From assembly GCA_002471975.1 (NCBI GenBank), contig DKQZ01000080.1, forward strand, positions 169 through 6,403: a stretch of 6,235 nt of DNA, read 5' to 3'. The stretch comes from Dialister sp. UBA7295. Its GTDB lineage: Bacteria; Bacillota; Negativicutes; Veillonellales; Dialisteraceae. The stretch's first letter is position 1; every line of letters begins with the position of its first letter. The translations under genes were made by a program, and so were the position numbers. The notes under the pieces are model-generated. The model did not search any database and was not told where the DNA came from. It worked only from the letters and a program-made list of their open reading frames with translations. Below are positions 1-5,124 of the stretch, piece by piece.

Positions 1-22
1 GTTGCACATAATACTCAGCTCC
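1..22 (-). repeat. 22-bp exact duplicate of the Rpn internal start region; edge of a possible second rpn-like fragment
   Basis: Positions 1-22 are identical to 254-275 inside the neighbouring nuclease gene. Read on the minus strand, the copy carries a GGAG ribosome-binding core (19-22), a 9-nt spacer and an ATG (7-9) followed by TGC AAC, so translation would begin Met-Cys-Asn and run out of the window. It lies only 15 bp past the stop codon of the complete gene, and not in that gene's reading frame. A 22-bp exact match is very unlikely by chance. It may be the start of a free-standing copy of the C-terminal small protein, or the break-point of a truncated tandem paralog. Only 9 coding bases are visible, so the two cannot be told apart here. 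Confidence 0.6.
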
Positions 23-37
23 GACGATTTTTATGAA

Positions 38-262
38 TTAATGCACAATCTGGAGATGGTTGGCTTGTGCAATTTCCACTATGCGGTCGATAGCAAGACC
101 GGAAGAGTCAGATATGATGGACAATTTAATACCGTTTTCCAGCAGTTTCAGGGCCATTTTTTCCTTTTCCGCATGGCTGGCATCCTGGTAGGCAGTTTTA
201 TAGGCAGTGTCATAACCTTTTTTGTAGCCTCTTTCAAAAATTCCTTCGCTCAGGTTGCACAT
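38..262 (-). CDS. Candidate intragenic small protein from an internal start in the Rpn gene (RpnS-like)
   Basis: The in-frame ATG at 260-262 (Met254 of the long protein) is preceded by GAGGAG (plus-strand 272-277) with 9 nt between, a better Shine-Dalgarno arrangement than the start of the full gene. It would give a 74-residue product starting MCNLSEG and ending NHLQIVH, containing the charged repetitive helix and the C-terminal LxxG...GLxxxxI module but no nuclease residues. In E. coli, Rpn genes are known to encode such C-terminal small proteins (RpnS), which block the toxic nuclease. The same arrangement here is an inference from the ribosome binding site and position. GAGGAG also encodes Glu-Glu, so it could be coincidental, but the duplication of this exact start region at 1-22 makes it more credible. 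Confidence 0.35.
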   Translation of the reverse strand: MCNLSEGIFERGYKKGYDTAYKTAYQDASHAEKEKMALKLLENGIKLSIISDSSGLAIDRIVEIAQANHLQIVH

Positions 263-1021
263 AATACTCAGCTCCTCTCGCATGTCGTCAGTAAGATTCA
301 GGTTGTATTCTTCCTGCAGCCGTTCTTTCTTTTTGGCTGCATTGATTCCTTCTTTAAATAATAATCGTAAAAGGCCAAGCAATCTATCCCCATCATCGGA
401 ATTTCCTAAATAGATAGTGGTCACATTGATTAAATCATAAAGCACTAAATTTTCAATATGCTTTCCATGAAGCTGTTCTTCAATCAGGTGGTAACTGGTA
501 ATGGAACTATCCTCACCGGCAGGTGGCTCCATACAAAGCCAGATGGAATAGACTTTTCGGATACTTCCGTAATCGATACCCGTGAATTCTCTTTCCTTTT
601 CTGAGGAAAGAGCCCGGCAGGCATAGTAGACACCCCGCTTAATCAGTGGATATTTATCAGGATACTGTTTTTGAGCTTCGATGTTGATTATAAGTGTAAT
701 CAGTTCACCGGATACAGGTGCTTTTGCGTGAAACAGGATGTCGAAGACAATTTTCCCTTCCGTGGGGCTGGAATCCTCATTTCGGCTGCCTCTTATATTT
801 TGCGGTATCGGATGATCCGGATTTACGGGGACCGTACTGACCTGAGGTTCACCTTCAATGTATTTCTCTTCAATATCTTTCAAGGAAACATCTTTGTACT
901 CAGTAACTACTCTTTTCAGAATCCATGCAAGCATTTTCTTCCTGGAAAGAAACATTTTTGCGGCCTGGTCATAGGAGGGGTTATTTCCCCTCAGTGGATT
1001 TTCAGCTGCTTTAACCGTCAT
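38..1021 (-). CDS. Rpn-family PD-(D/E)XK nuclease / putative transposase (PDDEXK_2)
   Basis: The 327-residue protein belongs to the recombination-promoting nuclease (Rpn) group, often annotated as PD-(D/E)XK nuclease family transposase. Relatives are DNA endonucleases linked to RecA-independent recombination and to phage defence. The nuclease core is visible: Asp94 in VFDILFHAK and the E-x-Q motif Glu115/Gln117 in LIINIEAQK, the Rpn version of (D/E)xK. It is followed by KRGVYYACR near 129-136 and a conserved helical middle. The tail holds a charged, repetitive stretch (EGIFERGYKKGYDTAYKTAY, about 259-278) and a family-typical ending (LKLLENGIKL...GLAIDRIVEIA). The ATG at 1019-1021 is preceded by GAGGTGG at a short distance, and a promoter lies 40 bp upstream. 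Length is normal for the family and there is no frameshift. It is transcribed alone, with the acetyltransferase 91 bp upstream on the same strand. Function in this host is inferred from family only. Confidence 0.9.
   Translation of the reverse strand: MTVKAAENPLRGNNPSYDQAAKMFLSRKKMLAWILKRVVTEYKDVSLKDIEEKYIEGEPQVSTVPVNPDHPIPQNIRGSRNEDSSPTEGKIVFDILFHAKAPVSGELITLIINIEAQKQYPDKYPLIKRGVYYACRALSSEKEREFTGIDYGSIRKVYSIWLCMEPPAGEDSSITSYHLIEEQLHGKHIENLVLYDLINVTTIYLGNSDDGDRLLGLLRLLFKEGINAAKKKERLQEEYNLNLTDDMREELSIMCNLSEGIFERGYKKGYDTAYKTAYQDASHAEKEKMALKLLENGIKLSIISDSSGLAIDRIVEIAQANHLQIVH
254..275 (-). repeat. Internal copy of the 22-bp direct repeat
   Basis: This is the partner of positions 1-22, in the same orientation. 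Inside the nuclease gene it encodes Glu-Leu-Ser-Ile-Met-Cys-Asn (about residues 250-256) and covers the candidate internal Shine-Dalgarno and start codon. The distance between the copies is 253 bp. A deletion by recombination between them would remove the whole C-terminal module of the long protein and replace it with whatever follows the outside copy. Confidence 0.7.
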
Positions 1022-1060
1022 AGTCCACCTCTGTCAGTAATCATAGGACTTTCTCTATAT

Positions 1061-1089
1061 ATTTTACGAAATAAGGAGAATGAGTGCAA
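1061..1089 (-). promoter_or_regulatory. Putative sigma-A promoter of the Rpn nuclease gene
   Basis: On the minus strand there is a -10 box TAAAAT (1061-1066, 5 of 6 to consensus) and a weak -35 TTGCAC (1084-1089), separated by exactly 17 bp. Transcription would start near 1054, giving a leader of about 30 nt with the GAGGTGG ribosome binding site. It sits in the 91-bp gap after the acetyltransferase gene, so the nuclease can be expressed on its own. The weak -35 keeps confidence moderate. Confidence 0.45.
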
Positions 1090-1112
1090 GGACGAAATGG
1101 GATTGTTTCATT

Positions 1113-1721
1113 TCAATTTGAAGTGTTTAATATCTCTTCTGCCTTATCCTGAATTTCCGGAAATGGGAGGAAGGGCGCAGGCTTTTCCGGGTGATCCAGG
1201 CATTTTTCCATCCAGATCATGTCGTACCAGCGGCCAAATTTCCAGCCGCATTTTTCGAACTTTCCCACGAGACGGAAGTGAAGGGTTTCGTGGAAATGAA
1301 AGCTGTCCATGGGAAGGTACTTATCTTCATGATCCAGATAGGCGATGCAGGAGTCAAAGTTGTAGACATGCTGGAGGGTGAGGATATCCAGAAGCTTTTT
1401 TAAAAGGATTTTCCCGATACCCTGATGGCGGCTTTCTTCGGCAAGGTACATGGAGAGCTCTACGGCATGTTCATAGGCTGCCCTTGGATGGAGGGCGCCG
1501 GCATAGGCGTAGCCCAGGATTTTCCCCTCTTTTTCTGCCACAAGATATGGATAGCGGAGAAGGGTATTTCGGATGCGGCTTTGAAATTCCTCTAGTGACG
1601 GCACATCGTATTCAAAGGTGATGGCTGTCTTTTCCACATAAGGGGTATAGATGGAAAGAAGGGCAGCGGCATCGTTTTCGGAAGCGAGACGGAAATGAAG
1701 AATGGCTGAATTGTTATTCAT
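1113..1721 (-). CDS. GNAT-family N-acetyltransferase (phosphinothricin acetyltransferase / MnaT type)
   Basis: The 202-residue cytoplasmic enzyme transfers an acetyl group from acetyl-CoA to a primary amine. The COG1247 group acetylates L-amino acids and analogues such as methionine sulfoximine or phosphinothricin. The N-terminal strand FRLASENDAAALLSIY (10-25) and TAITFEYDVPS (32-42) are the family opening. The acetyl-CoA loop is SRHQGIGKILL (97-107; Arg98, Gly101, Gly103 as in RxxGxG/A). The substrate half has HFHETLHFRLVGKFEKCGW (142-160) and KFGRWYDMIWMEK (161-173), matching the usual LHe..GF..vG.f..vG.KfGrW.Dv pattern. About 25 residues trail the domain and look unstructured. The ATG at 1719-1721 has only a weak AAAGAG-type ribosome binding site. 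Upstream lies the 69/70-bp repeat array, oriented toward this gene. The exact substrate cannot be read from sequence. Confidence 0.92.
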   Translation of the reverse strand: MNNNSAILHFRLASENDAAALLSIYTPYVEKTAITFEYDVPSLEEFQSRIRNTLLRYPYLVAEKEGKILGYAYAGALHPRAAYEHAVELSMYLAEESRHQGIGKILLKKLLDILTLQHVYNFDSCIAYLDHEDKYLPMDSFHFHETLHFRLVGKFEKCGWKFGRWYDMIWMEKCLDHPEKPAPFLPFPEIQDKAEEILNTSN

Positions 1722-1741
1722 GATGAATCACTCTTTTTTAT

Positions 1742-1769
1742 AGTTATCAGTTCCCGGTTCTTAGTTAGC
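1742..1769 (+). repeat. Heptanucleotide tandem repeat, AGTTATC family (right-pointing)
   Basis: Four successive 7-bp units related to AGTTATC (variants AGTTCCC, GGTTCTT, AGTTAGC) lie just upstream of the acetyltransferase start. The same family occurs in inverted orientation at 2060-2087, so together they bracket the first 69/70-bp array. The variants make this a degenerate microsatellite. Confidence 0.6.
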
Positions 1770-1780
1770 AGAAGTCTGAA

Positions 1781-2000
1781 TGGAAACTGTTTGTCTGAAA
1801 ACTGTACATTGGGGTTAATGGGTAATTGTCAGCGAATCTTTATGTCGTAAGGAAACTGTTCGTCCGGGAAGCTGTACATTGGAGTTAATGGGGAATTGTC
1901 CGCGAACCTTTTGCTGAAAAGAAACTGTTTGTCCGGAAAACTGTACATTGGGGTTAATGAGTAATACTCCGCGAAGTCTTTTGCCTGAAGGTAACTGACA
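1781..2000 (-). repeat. 69/70-bp tandem repeat array 1 (three units plus a partial)
   Basis: The core ATTAACCCCAATGTACAG (minus strand) recurs with its anchor CTGTACATT at 1802, 1872 and 1941 on the plus strand, spacings of 70 and 69 bp. A partial unit at the 1990-2000 end holds only the CAGTTACCTTC part. The units also share GGACAAACAGTTTC-like and CGCGGACAATTCCC-like segments. An open frame of 72 codons crosses the array because the unit is close to 23 codons, but it has no ribosome binding site or domain and is taken as non-coding. The same unit forms a larger array at 4712-5066 in the opposite orientation. Confidence 0.85.
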
Positions 2001-2059
2001 GGCGAAAAAACTTTTCATTTTATATTGATACACTCCAAAGTTTTCTTTTTCGGGATTCT

Positions 2060-2087
2060 GGGAACTGCTAACTGATAACTGAGAACT
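2060..2087 (-). repeat. Heptanucleotide tandem repeat, AGTTATC family (left-pointing)
   Basis: Four 7-bp units (GGGAACT, GCTAACT, GATAACT, GAGAACT on the plus strand) are the reverse complement of the AGTTATC family. The tract ends one base before the TAA stop of the thioesterase gene (2088-2090), so the repeat forms that gene's immediate 3' end. No good intrinsic terminator is visible between here and the repeat array. Confidence 0.65.
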
Positions 2088-2483
2088 TTAATCACAGCTA
2101 TCCGCTCTTTTAGCCGCCTTTTCCATAAAAAGCTGACTATCCACAATGAATCTTTCATGGATGGCTTCCCCGATATCTCCGCTTTCATCGGCTGCCACGA
2201 TCTGGAAGGTGATTTTCCTGCCTTTCACTTCAGAAACGGTAGCAGTAGCAGTAAAAGTATGACCCGGAAGGGTAGGAGCCTTATGAATGAGATGCATGGA
2301 CCCGCCCACGGTGGTTTCGCTGCCCGATAGGTGGGAAGCCAGGGCTTTGCAGGCGGCTTCTTCCATAACTGCGGAAAGAATGGGGGTGGCCAGGACGGGA
2401 AGAGAACCGCTGCGCACGACTTTTGCCGTATCCTTTTCCGTGACAATTCGTGAAATCTGTCCGGTCATGCCTTTTACTATCAT
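2088..2483 (-). CDS. FlK-like hot-dog thioesterase
   Basis: The 131-residue acyl-CoA thioesterase has the hot-dog fold and resembles Streptomyces fluoroacetyl-CoA thioesterase FlK. The segment LATPILSAVMEEAA (31-44), the glycine turn TVGGSMHLIH (58-67), APTLPGHTFTATATV (69-83) and GEAIHERFIV (105-114) follow the family order. The FlK catalytic residues Thr42, Glu50 and His76 have spacings of 8 and 26. Thr33, Glu41 and His67 here keep exactly those spacings. The start was set at the ATG at 2481-2483, which has AAAGGAG seven bases upstream. A start ten codons further upstream lacks such a site. A -10-like TATAGT (2516-2521, minus strand) at the edge of the neighbouring inverted-repeat module may supply the promoter. 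Its substrate is unknown: most bacterial relatives are general or uncharacterised acyl-CoA thioesterases. Confidence 0.88.
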   Translation of the reverse strand: MIVKGMTGQISRIVTEKDTAKVVRSGSLPVLATPILSAVMEEAACKALASHLSGSETTVGGSMHLIHKAPTLPGHTFTATATVSEVKGRKITFQIVAADESGDIGEAIHERFIVDSQLFMEKAAKRADSCD

Positions 2484-2527
2484 AGTTTTGCTCCTTTGCA
2501 ATTGATTTTTCAATGACTATAGTGAAA

Positions 2528-2555
2528 AGTTATCAGTTATCAGTTCTCAGTGATC
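2528..2555 (+). repeat. Heptanucleotide tandem repeat, AGTTATC family, in the left arm of the 200-bp module
   Basis: Four contiguous 7-bp units are present: AGTTATC twice, then AGTTCTC and AGTGATC. An inverted shorter tract (GTGAACT, GATAACT at 2699-2712) sits in the right arm. Different unit numbers in the two arms explain the length difference of the inverted repeat and suggest slippage. Confidence 0.65.
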
Positions 2556-2564
2556 AGTGGCGGT

Positions 2565-2596
2565 GGCCTGCATAAAAATAAGAAGCGGGCCTTTTT
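2565..2596 (+). terminator. Intrinsic terminator-like hairpin (plus strand)
   Basis: GGCCTGC (2565-2571) pairs with GCGGGCC (2585-2591) over seven base pairs, including one G-T, around a 13-nt A-rich loop, followed by five T (2592-2596). It would stop transcription moving rightward, although no plus-strand gene precedes it. It could limit antisense transcription into the antiporter gene. Confidence 0.5.
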
Positions 2597-2650
2597 GAAA
2601 TATATGTATAACCATACCACGGGTAATCAATCACTTCAAGAATATATCTC

Positions 2651-2689
2651 CATTTATATATAAAGGGGCGCCATAGGATTTTGGCGCCC
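2651..2689 (-). terminator. Probable terminator of the NhaC-family gene (minus strand)
   Basis: TGGCGCCC (2682-2689) and GGGCGCCA (2666-2673) form a perfect 8-bp GC-rich stem with an 8-nt loop, about 60 bp after the antiporter stop codon. On the minus strand the stem is followed by CTTTATATATAAAT, a weak U-rich tail. The position and stem are right for termination; the interrupted T-run lowers confidence. Confidence 0.5.
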
Positions 2690-2698
2690 ACCTTCACT

Positions 2699-2712
2699 GT
2701 GAACTGATAACT
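2699..2712 (-). repeat. Two heptanucleotide units, AGTTATC family, in the right arm of the 200-bp module
   Basis: GTGAACT and GATAACT are inverted relative to the tract at 2528-2555 and contribute to the terminal inverted repeat of the module. Confidence 0.5.
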
Positions 2713-2750
2713 TTTTCACTTCAAGTTTTCGAAAAGAATTGCCATACAGT

Positions 2751-4028
2751 CTACTTCAATTTCCACCCAAGGAGAGGCTGCAGATAGAGATAACAGGCAA
2801 AGAAGATGGATGCCATGGGAGCTTCGAGGGTGGAGAGGGGAACGGAGCAGGCGATGGACCAGGGGATGAGGGCAGCCATGACAATGGTCGTATTTTCGAT
2901 GGCAATCATCATGACTTCCTTGTCTGTCACGATTTCATCGCAGAGCTGCTGGGTCAGGATGGAGCTTAAAGTCTGGTTGCAGGTAACCATGGCAGAAACG
3001 GCGGCGACGATGATGAAGGCGAATCGTTTTCCGCCCTTCATAAGAATTCCGGAAATGAGGGATTTGACCTTCTGCAGAAGGTCTGTCTGCTGGAGGATTT
3101 CCGAATAGGAGCAGGAAATCCCGACGGTGAAGGCAGGCATGATCATGGAAATCATACCGCCGCCATTCATCATATGGGAAAGGGCGGGGTCACTGGCCCT
3201 GTAGCCGGAGATGAGTAAATCGGGAATGGTGGAAATACTCATATGCTGGACGAAGACGTAAAGGATCAGCGCCAGGATGAGGCTTGTACTCATGGTGATT
3301 TTCACGTCAATCTTTAAAAGCGGCATAATGATGACGGCTGCGGCCGGAAGGATTAGAAGGGGAGTCAATACATAGCTTTTCTCAAAGATGGCTGCCGTAT
3401 CGGCGCCGGCTCCACGGGCGCCGGCAAAAAGTCCAAGGCCAATATAGATGAGACAGGAAATGCCAAAGGGGAGGAGAGCCGTCCGAAACATACGGCGGAG
3501 ATTATCATAGAACCCGGTTTTTGTAATCGCCGCGACGACTAAAGCCGAAGTGGAGAGGGGAGAACAGCGGTCTCCCACATAGAGCCCGCCCAGAATGGCT
3601 CCTCCCGTAATCATGGGGTTGACGTCCATCATATTTCCTATGGACATACAGATGGCTCCCATGGTGGCCACGGTACCAAAAGAAGTGCCGATCAGGAGGG
3701 ATAGCCCGGAATTCAGGAGAAAGGCAGCCAGTGGAAATATTTCCGGCTTCATCAGTCCGCCGGCAGCGGAAACGATGTAGGGAATGGTTCCCGAGGCCCG
3801 CCAGGATGCAGTCAGCATGCCGATGAGGAAGAAAACCATGAGTACTTTATGGACAGACCAGATACCGCCCGCCGTGAGGGTGAGGATTTTCTTCACGGAG
3901 AAGCCATAACGCAGCCCGTAAAGGAAGAAAAGGACGTAGCCGAAAGCAAGGGCCGCAATCAGGGGAAGGCCCAGTGACAGACAGATGATGAGGCCTGCAA
4001 TAAACAGTCCAAGAGTCGCAAGAGCCAT
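2751..4028 (-). CDS. nhaC: NhaC-family Na+/H+ antiporter
   Basis: The 425-residue inner-membrane transporter consists almost wholly of hydrophobic helices, about eleven or twelve by eye. NhaC proteins exchange Na+ for protons, and some relatives exchange organic acids such as malate and lactate. Family motifs are visible: GTSFGTVATMG (114-124), the GGLYVGDRCSPLSTS loop (147-161), CNQTLSSILTQQL (350-362) and ENTTIVMAALIPWSIAC (378-394). The protein is somewhat shorter than the usual 450-480 residues but has no visible break. The ATG at 4026-4028 has AAAGGAGG seven bases upstream and a TATAAT promoter. The symbol reflects the family only; substrate and coupling ions cannot be told from sequence. 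It stands alone, facing away from the repeat elements at 4121-4711. Confidence 0.9.
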   Translation of the reverse strand: MALATLGLFIAGLIICLSLGLPLIAALAFGYVLFFLYGLRYGFSVKKILTLTAGGIWSVHKVLMVFFLIGMLTASWRASGTIPYIVSAAGGLMKPEIFPLAAFLLNSGLSLLIGTSFGTVATMGAICMSIGNMMDVNPMITGGAILGGLYVGDRCSPLSTSALVVAAITKTGFYDNLRRMFRTALLPFGISCLIYIGLGLFAGARGAGADTAAIFEKSYVLTPLLILPAAAVIIMPLLKIDVKITMSTSLILALILYVFVQHMSISTIPDLLISGYRASDPALSHMMNGGGMISMIMPAFTVGISCSYSEILQQTDLLQKVKSLISGILMKGGKRFAFIIVAAVSAMVTCNQTLSSILTQQLCDEIVTDKEVMMIAIENTTIVMAALIPWSIACSVPLSTLEAPMASIFFACYLYLQPLLGWKLK

Positions 4029-4060
4029 GGCATTTCCTCCTTTCCTTCGAAGTTGTACCT

Positions 4061-4089
4061 ATTATAGCCCGTCAGGGCCACAAAGAAAA
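4061..4089 (-). promoter_or_regulatory. Promoter of the NhaC-family gene
   Basis: A perfect -10 TATAAT (minus strand, plus coordinates 4061-4066) lies 32 bp before the start codon, giving a leader of about 25 nt that contains AAAGGAGG. The -35 position at 17-bp spacing reads TTTTCT (4084-4089), a poor match. It lies inside an inverted repeat, which suggests that a regulator may help or block polymerase. Confidence 0.55.
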
Positions 4090-4108
4090 ACTGTTTCTTT
4101 CTTGTGGC
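4077..4108. promoter_or_regulatory. Operator-like inverted repeat over the -35 region of the NhaC-family promoter
   Basis: GCCACAA (4077-4083) and TTGTGGC (4102-4108) are perfect 7-bp arms. The inner A-rich and T-rich sequences (AAGAAAAA and TTTCTTTC) are also largely complementary. The repeat sits immediately upstream of the -10 and overlaps the -35, a usual place for a repressor or activator site. An RNA-hairpin role is less likely because it lies upstream of the expected transcription start. Confidence 0.4.
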
Positions 4109-4120
4109 GGCTGCAGGATT

Positions 4121-4437
4121 TTGAGACTTCTGGTAGTTACTGTGGATAGAGTCTCATACGGTATTCGTGGGTTAGCAAACCGCGGCGAGCCTCATTTCTG
4201 TCAATGGCGAGATTTCGGGGTGCGGGGTGCGGGGTGCGGGATTCGGGAAGGTGCTGCCGCTGATGCGGCAGCGATTTTAAATTGGGCCAATCCAGTCATG
4301 ATGTGGAAACATTCTTCAACTGAATCAAGGAAGGGAAACTGAAGGCTTCAGAACTTTTGAATCGGGAATTGTCGGGAGTCTCGGGAGTATCGGGAAAGTG
4401 GCGGCCTTGACGGCCGCAGAGTATATATGGGGGTTCA
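4121..4437 (+). repeat. Two-hairpin repeat element, copy 1 (divergent)
   Basis: This copy shares with copies 2 and 3 the segment GAGTCTCATACGGTATTCG (from 4149), the CCGCGGCGAGCC block, a heptamer tract (4213-4247), a GC hairpin, and ATTGGGCCAATCCAGTCATG (4281-4300). Hairpin 1 is GCTGCCGC (4253-4260), loop TGAT, GCGGCAGC (4265-4272). Hairpin 2 is GCGGCC (4401-4406), loop TTGAC, GGCCGC (4412-4417). The stretch 4301-4370 between them does not resemble the other copies. No credible gene lies here; minus-strand frames across it lack start signals and domains. Confidence 0.75.
4217..4240 (+). repeat. G-rich heptamer tract with G-quadruplex potential
   Basis: GGGGTGC occurs three times in a row, followed by GGG, giving four G-runs separated by TGC loops. 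This meets the usual intramolecular G-quadruplex pattern. It occupies the heptamer slot of repeat copy 1, where the other copies carry TTCGTG-type units that have no G-runs. It is about 190 bp upstream of the antiporter start. Folding in vivo is inference. Confidence 0.55.
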
Positions 4438-4711
4438 TTGAGTCTTCTGGCAGTTACTGTTAATCGAGTCTCATACGGTATTCGTGAGTTAGCCTTACCG
4501 CGGCGAGCCCCGATATTGTCACTATCGAGATTTCGTGATTCGTGATTCGTGGTTCGTGAAGGTGGCGGCCTGATGGCCGCAGAATATATGGGGCCAATCC
4601 AGTCATGGCATGGGAAAGGAACAGATTTCGGACTTCGGATTTGGGATTTCGGGAAGGTGTGCCGCTGATGCGGCACGAGTATGTATGGGGGCGATTCATT
4701 CATGGCAGGGA
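4438..4711 (+). repeat. Two-hairpin repeat element, copy 2
   Basis: This copy follows copy 1 directly, starting with nearly the same TTGAG-CTTCTGG-AGTTACTG text. In order it holds a small hairpin GTGAG/CTTAC around TTAGC (4484-4498), CGATA/TATCG (4511-4527), four heptamers of the TTCGTG family (4531-4558), hairpin 1 GCGGCC/GGCCGC with loop TGAT (4565-4580), the GGGCCAATCCAGTCATG block, heptamers of the TTTCGG family (about 4625-4650), and hairpin 2 GTGCCGC/GCGGCAC with loop TGAT (4659-4676). The open frames across it are repeat-derived and not believed to be genes. Confidence 0.8.
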
Positions 4712-5066
4712 AACCATTAACCTCAATGTACAGTTATCGGATGGACAGTTCCCTTTCGATTTGGAGTTTCACGGGCGATTAACTATTAACCCCAATGTAC
4801 AGCTTCCGGATGGACAGTTTCCTTTTGGCATAAAGTTTCACGGACAATTCCCCATTAACCCCAATGAACAGTTATCGGAAGGACAGTTTCCTTCCAAATA
4901 AAAGTTTAGCGGCCAATTCCCCATTAACCTCAATGCACAGTTATCGGATGGATAGTTTCCTTTTGAAATAATAGTTCACGGACAATTAACCATTAACCCC
5001 AATGTACAGTTTCCAGACGGTTAGTTTCCTTTCGAAATAATAGTTTACAGACAATTACCCATTAGC
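4712..5066 (+). repeat. 69-bp tandem repeat array 2 (five units)
   Basis: The anchor CAATG(T)ACAG occurs at 4724, 4793, 4862, 4931 and 5000, an exact 69-bp period; a sixth unit is cut off after ATTACCCATTA near 5060. Each unit contains CATTAACCCCAATGTACAG, a GGATGGACAGTTTCCTTT-like part and ACGGACAATT. It is the same repeat as at 1781-2000 in the opposite orientation. The unit is 23 codons long, so one frame stays open through the first units (FPINPNVQLPDGQFPF-like), but in-frame stops at 4899-4901, 4955-4957 and 5024-5026 argue against a protein. It ends about 60 bp before the hydro-lyase promoter. The 5067-5124 stretch that follows is AT-rich with nothing else visible. Confidence 0.9.
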
Positions 5067-5124
5067 TATTACCTGTTATTACAAAGTGTATTTCATTTTA
5101 TTTCTAAATTTCAGAATAATCTCC

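Larger units (their letters stand above)
2521..2720. mobile_element. MITE-like 200-bp element with terminal inverted repeats
   Basis: The left end (AGTGAAAAGTTATCAGTT... from 2521) and the reverse complement of the right end (2695-2720) match over about 25 bp if one 7-bp unit in the left arm is discounted. They then differ by one base and one single-base indel, and both finish in CAGTG. No ORF of note lies inside. The interior holds a terminator-like hairpin on each strand. No clear target-site duplication is visible and no transposase is encoded, so it may equally be a structured intergenic repeat that arose from paired heptamer tracts. Confidence 0.45.

Noticed and set aside
671..1381. 236-codon plus-strand frame antisense to the nuclease and acetyltransferase
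   Set aside because: It overlaps two convincing genes on the other strand and resembles no family.
1722..1741. TATAAA as the -10 box of the acetyltransferase promoter
   Set aside because: It is only 15 bp before the ATG, so the message would lack the ribosome binding site; no partner -35 was convincing.
1815..2033. Minus-strand open frame of 72 codons in array 1
   Set aside because: It exists only because the repeat unit is near a multiple of three; no start signal or domain.
2007..2044. AT-only stem AAAACTTT/AAAGTTTT as thioesterase terminator
   Set aside because: The stem is all weak pairs except one, with a 22-nt loop; folding is unlikely to terminate transcription.
4296..4703. Minus-strand open frame of 135 codons across repeat copies 1 and 2
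   Set aside because: Its text is the translation of the repeat element: the same TTNHESRNLDSDNIGARRG string appears from copy 3. It has no ribosome binding site and no domain.
4605..4901. Plus-strand open frame of 98 codons with a 23-residue repeat
   Set aside because: It spans the end of element copy 2 and the first units of the 69-bp array, has no ribosome binding site, and later units carry stops in the same frame.
4712..5066. CRISPR array
   Set aside because: The 69-bp period is continuous repeat with no unique spacers, no short conserved palindromic repeat and no cas genes.
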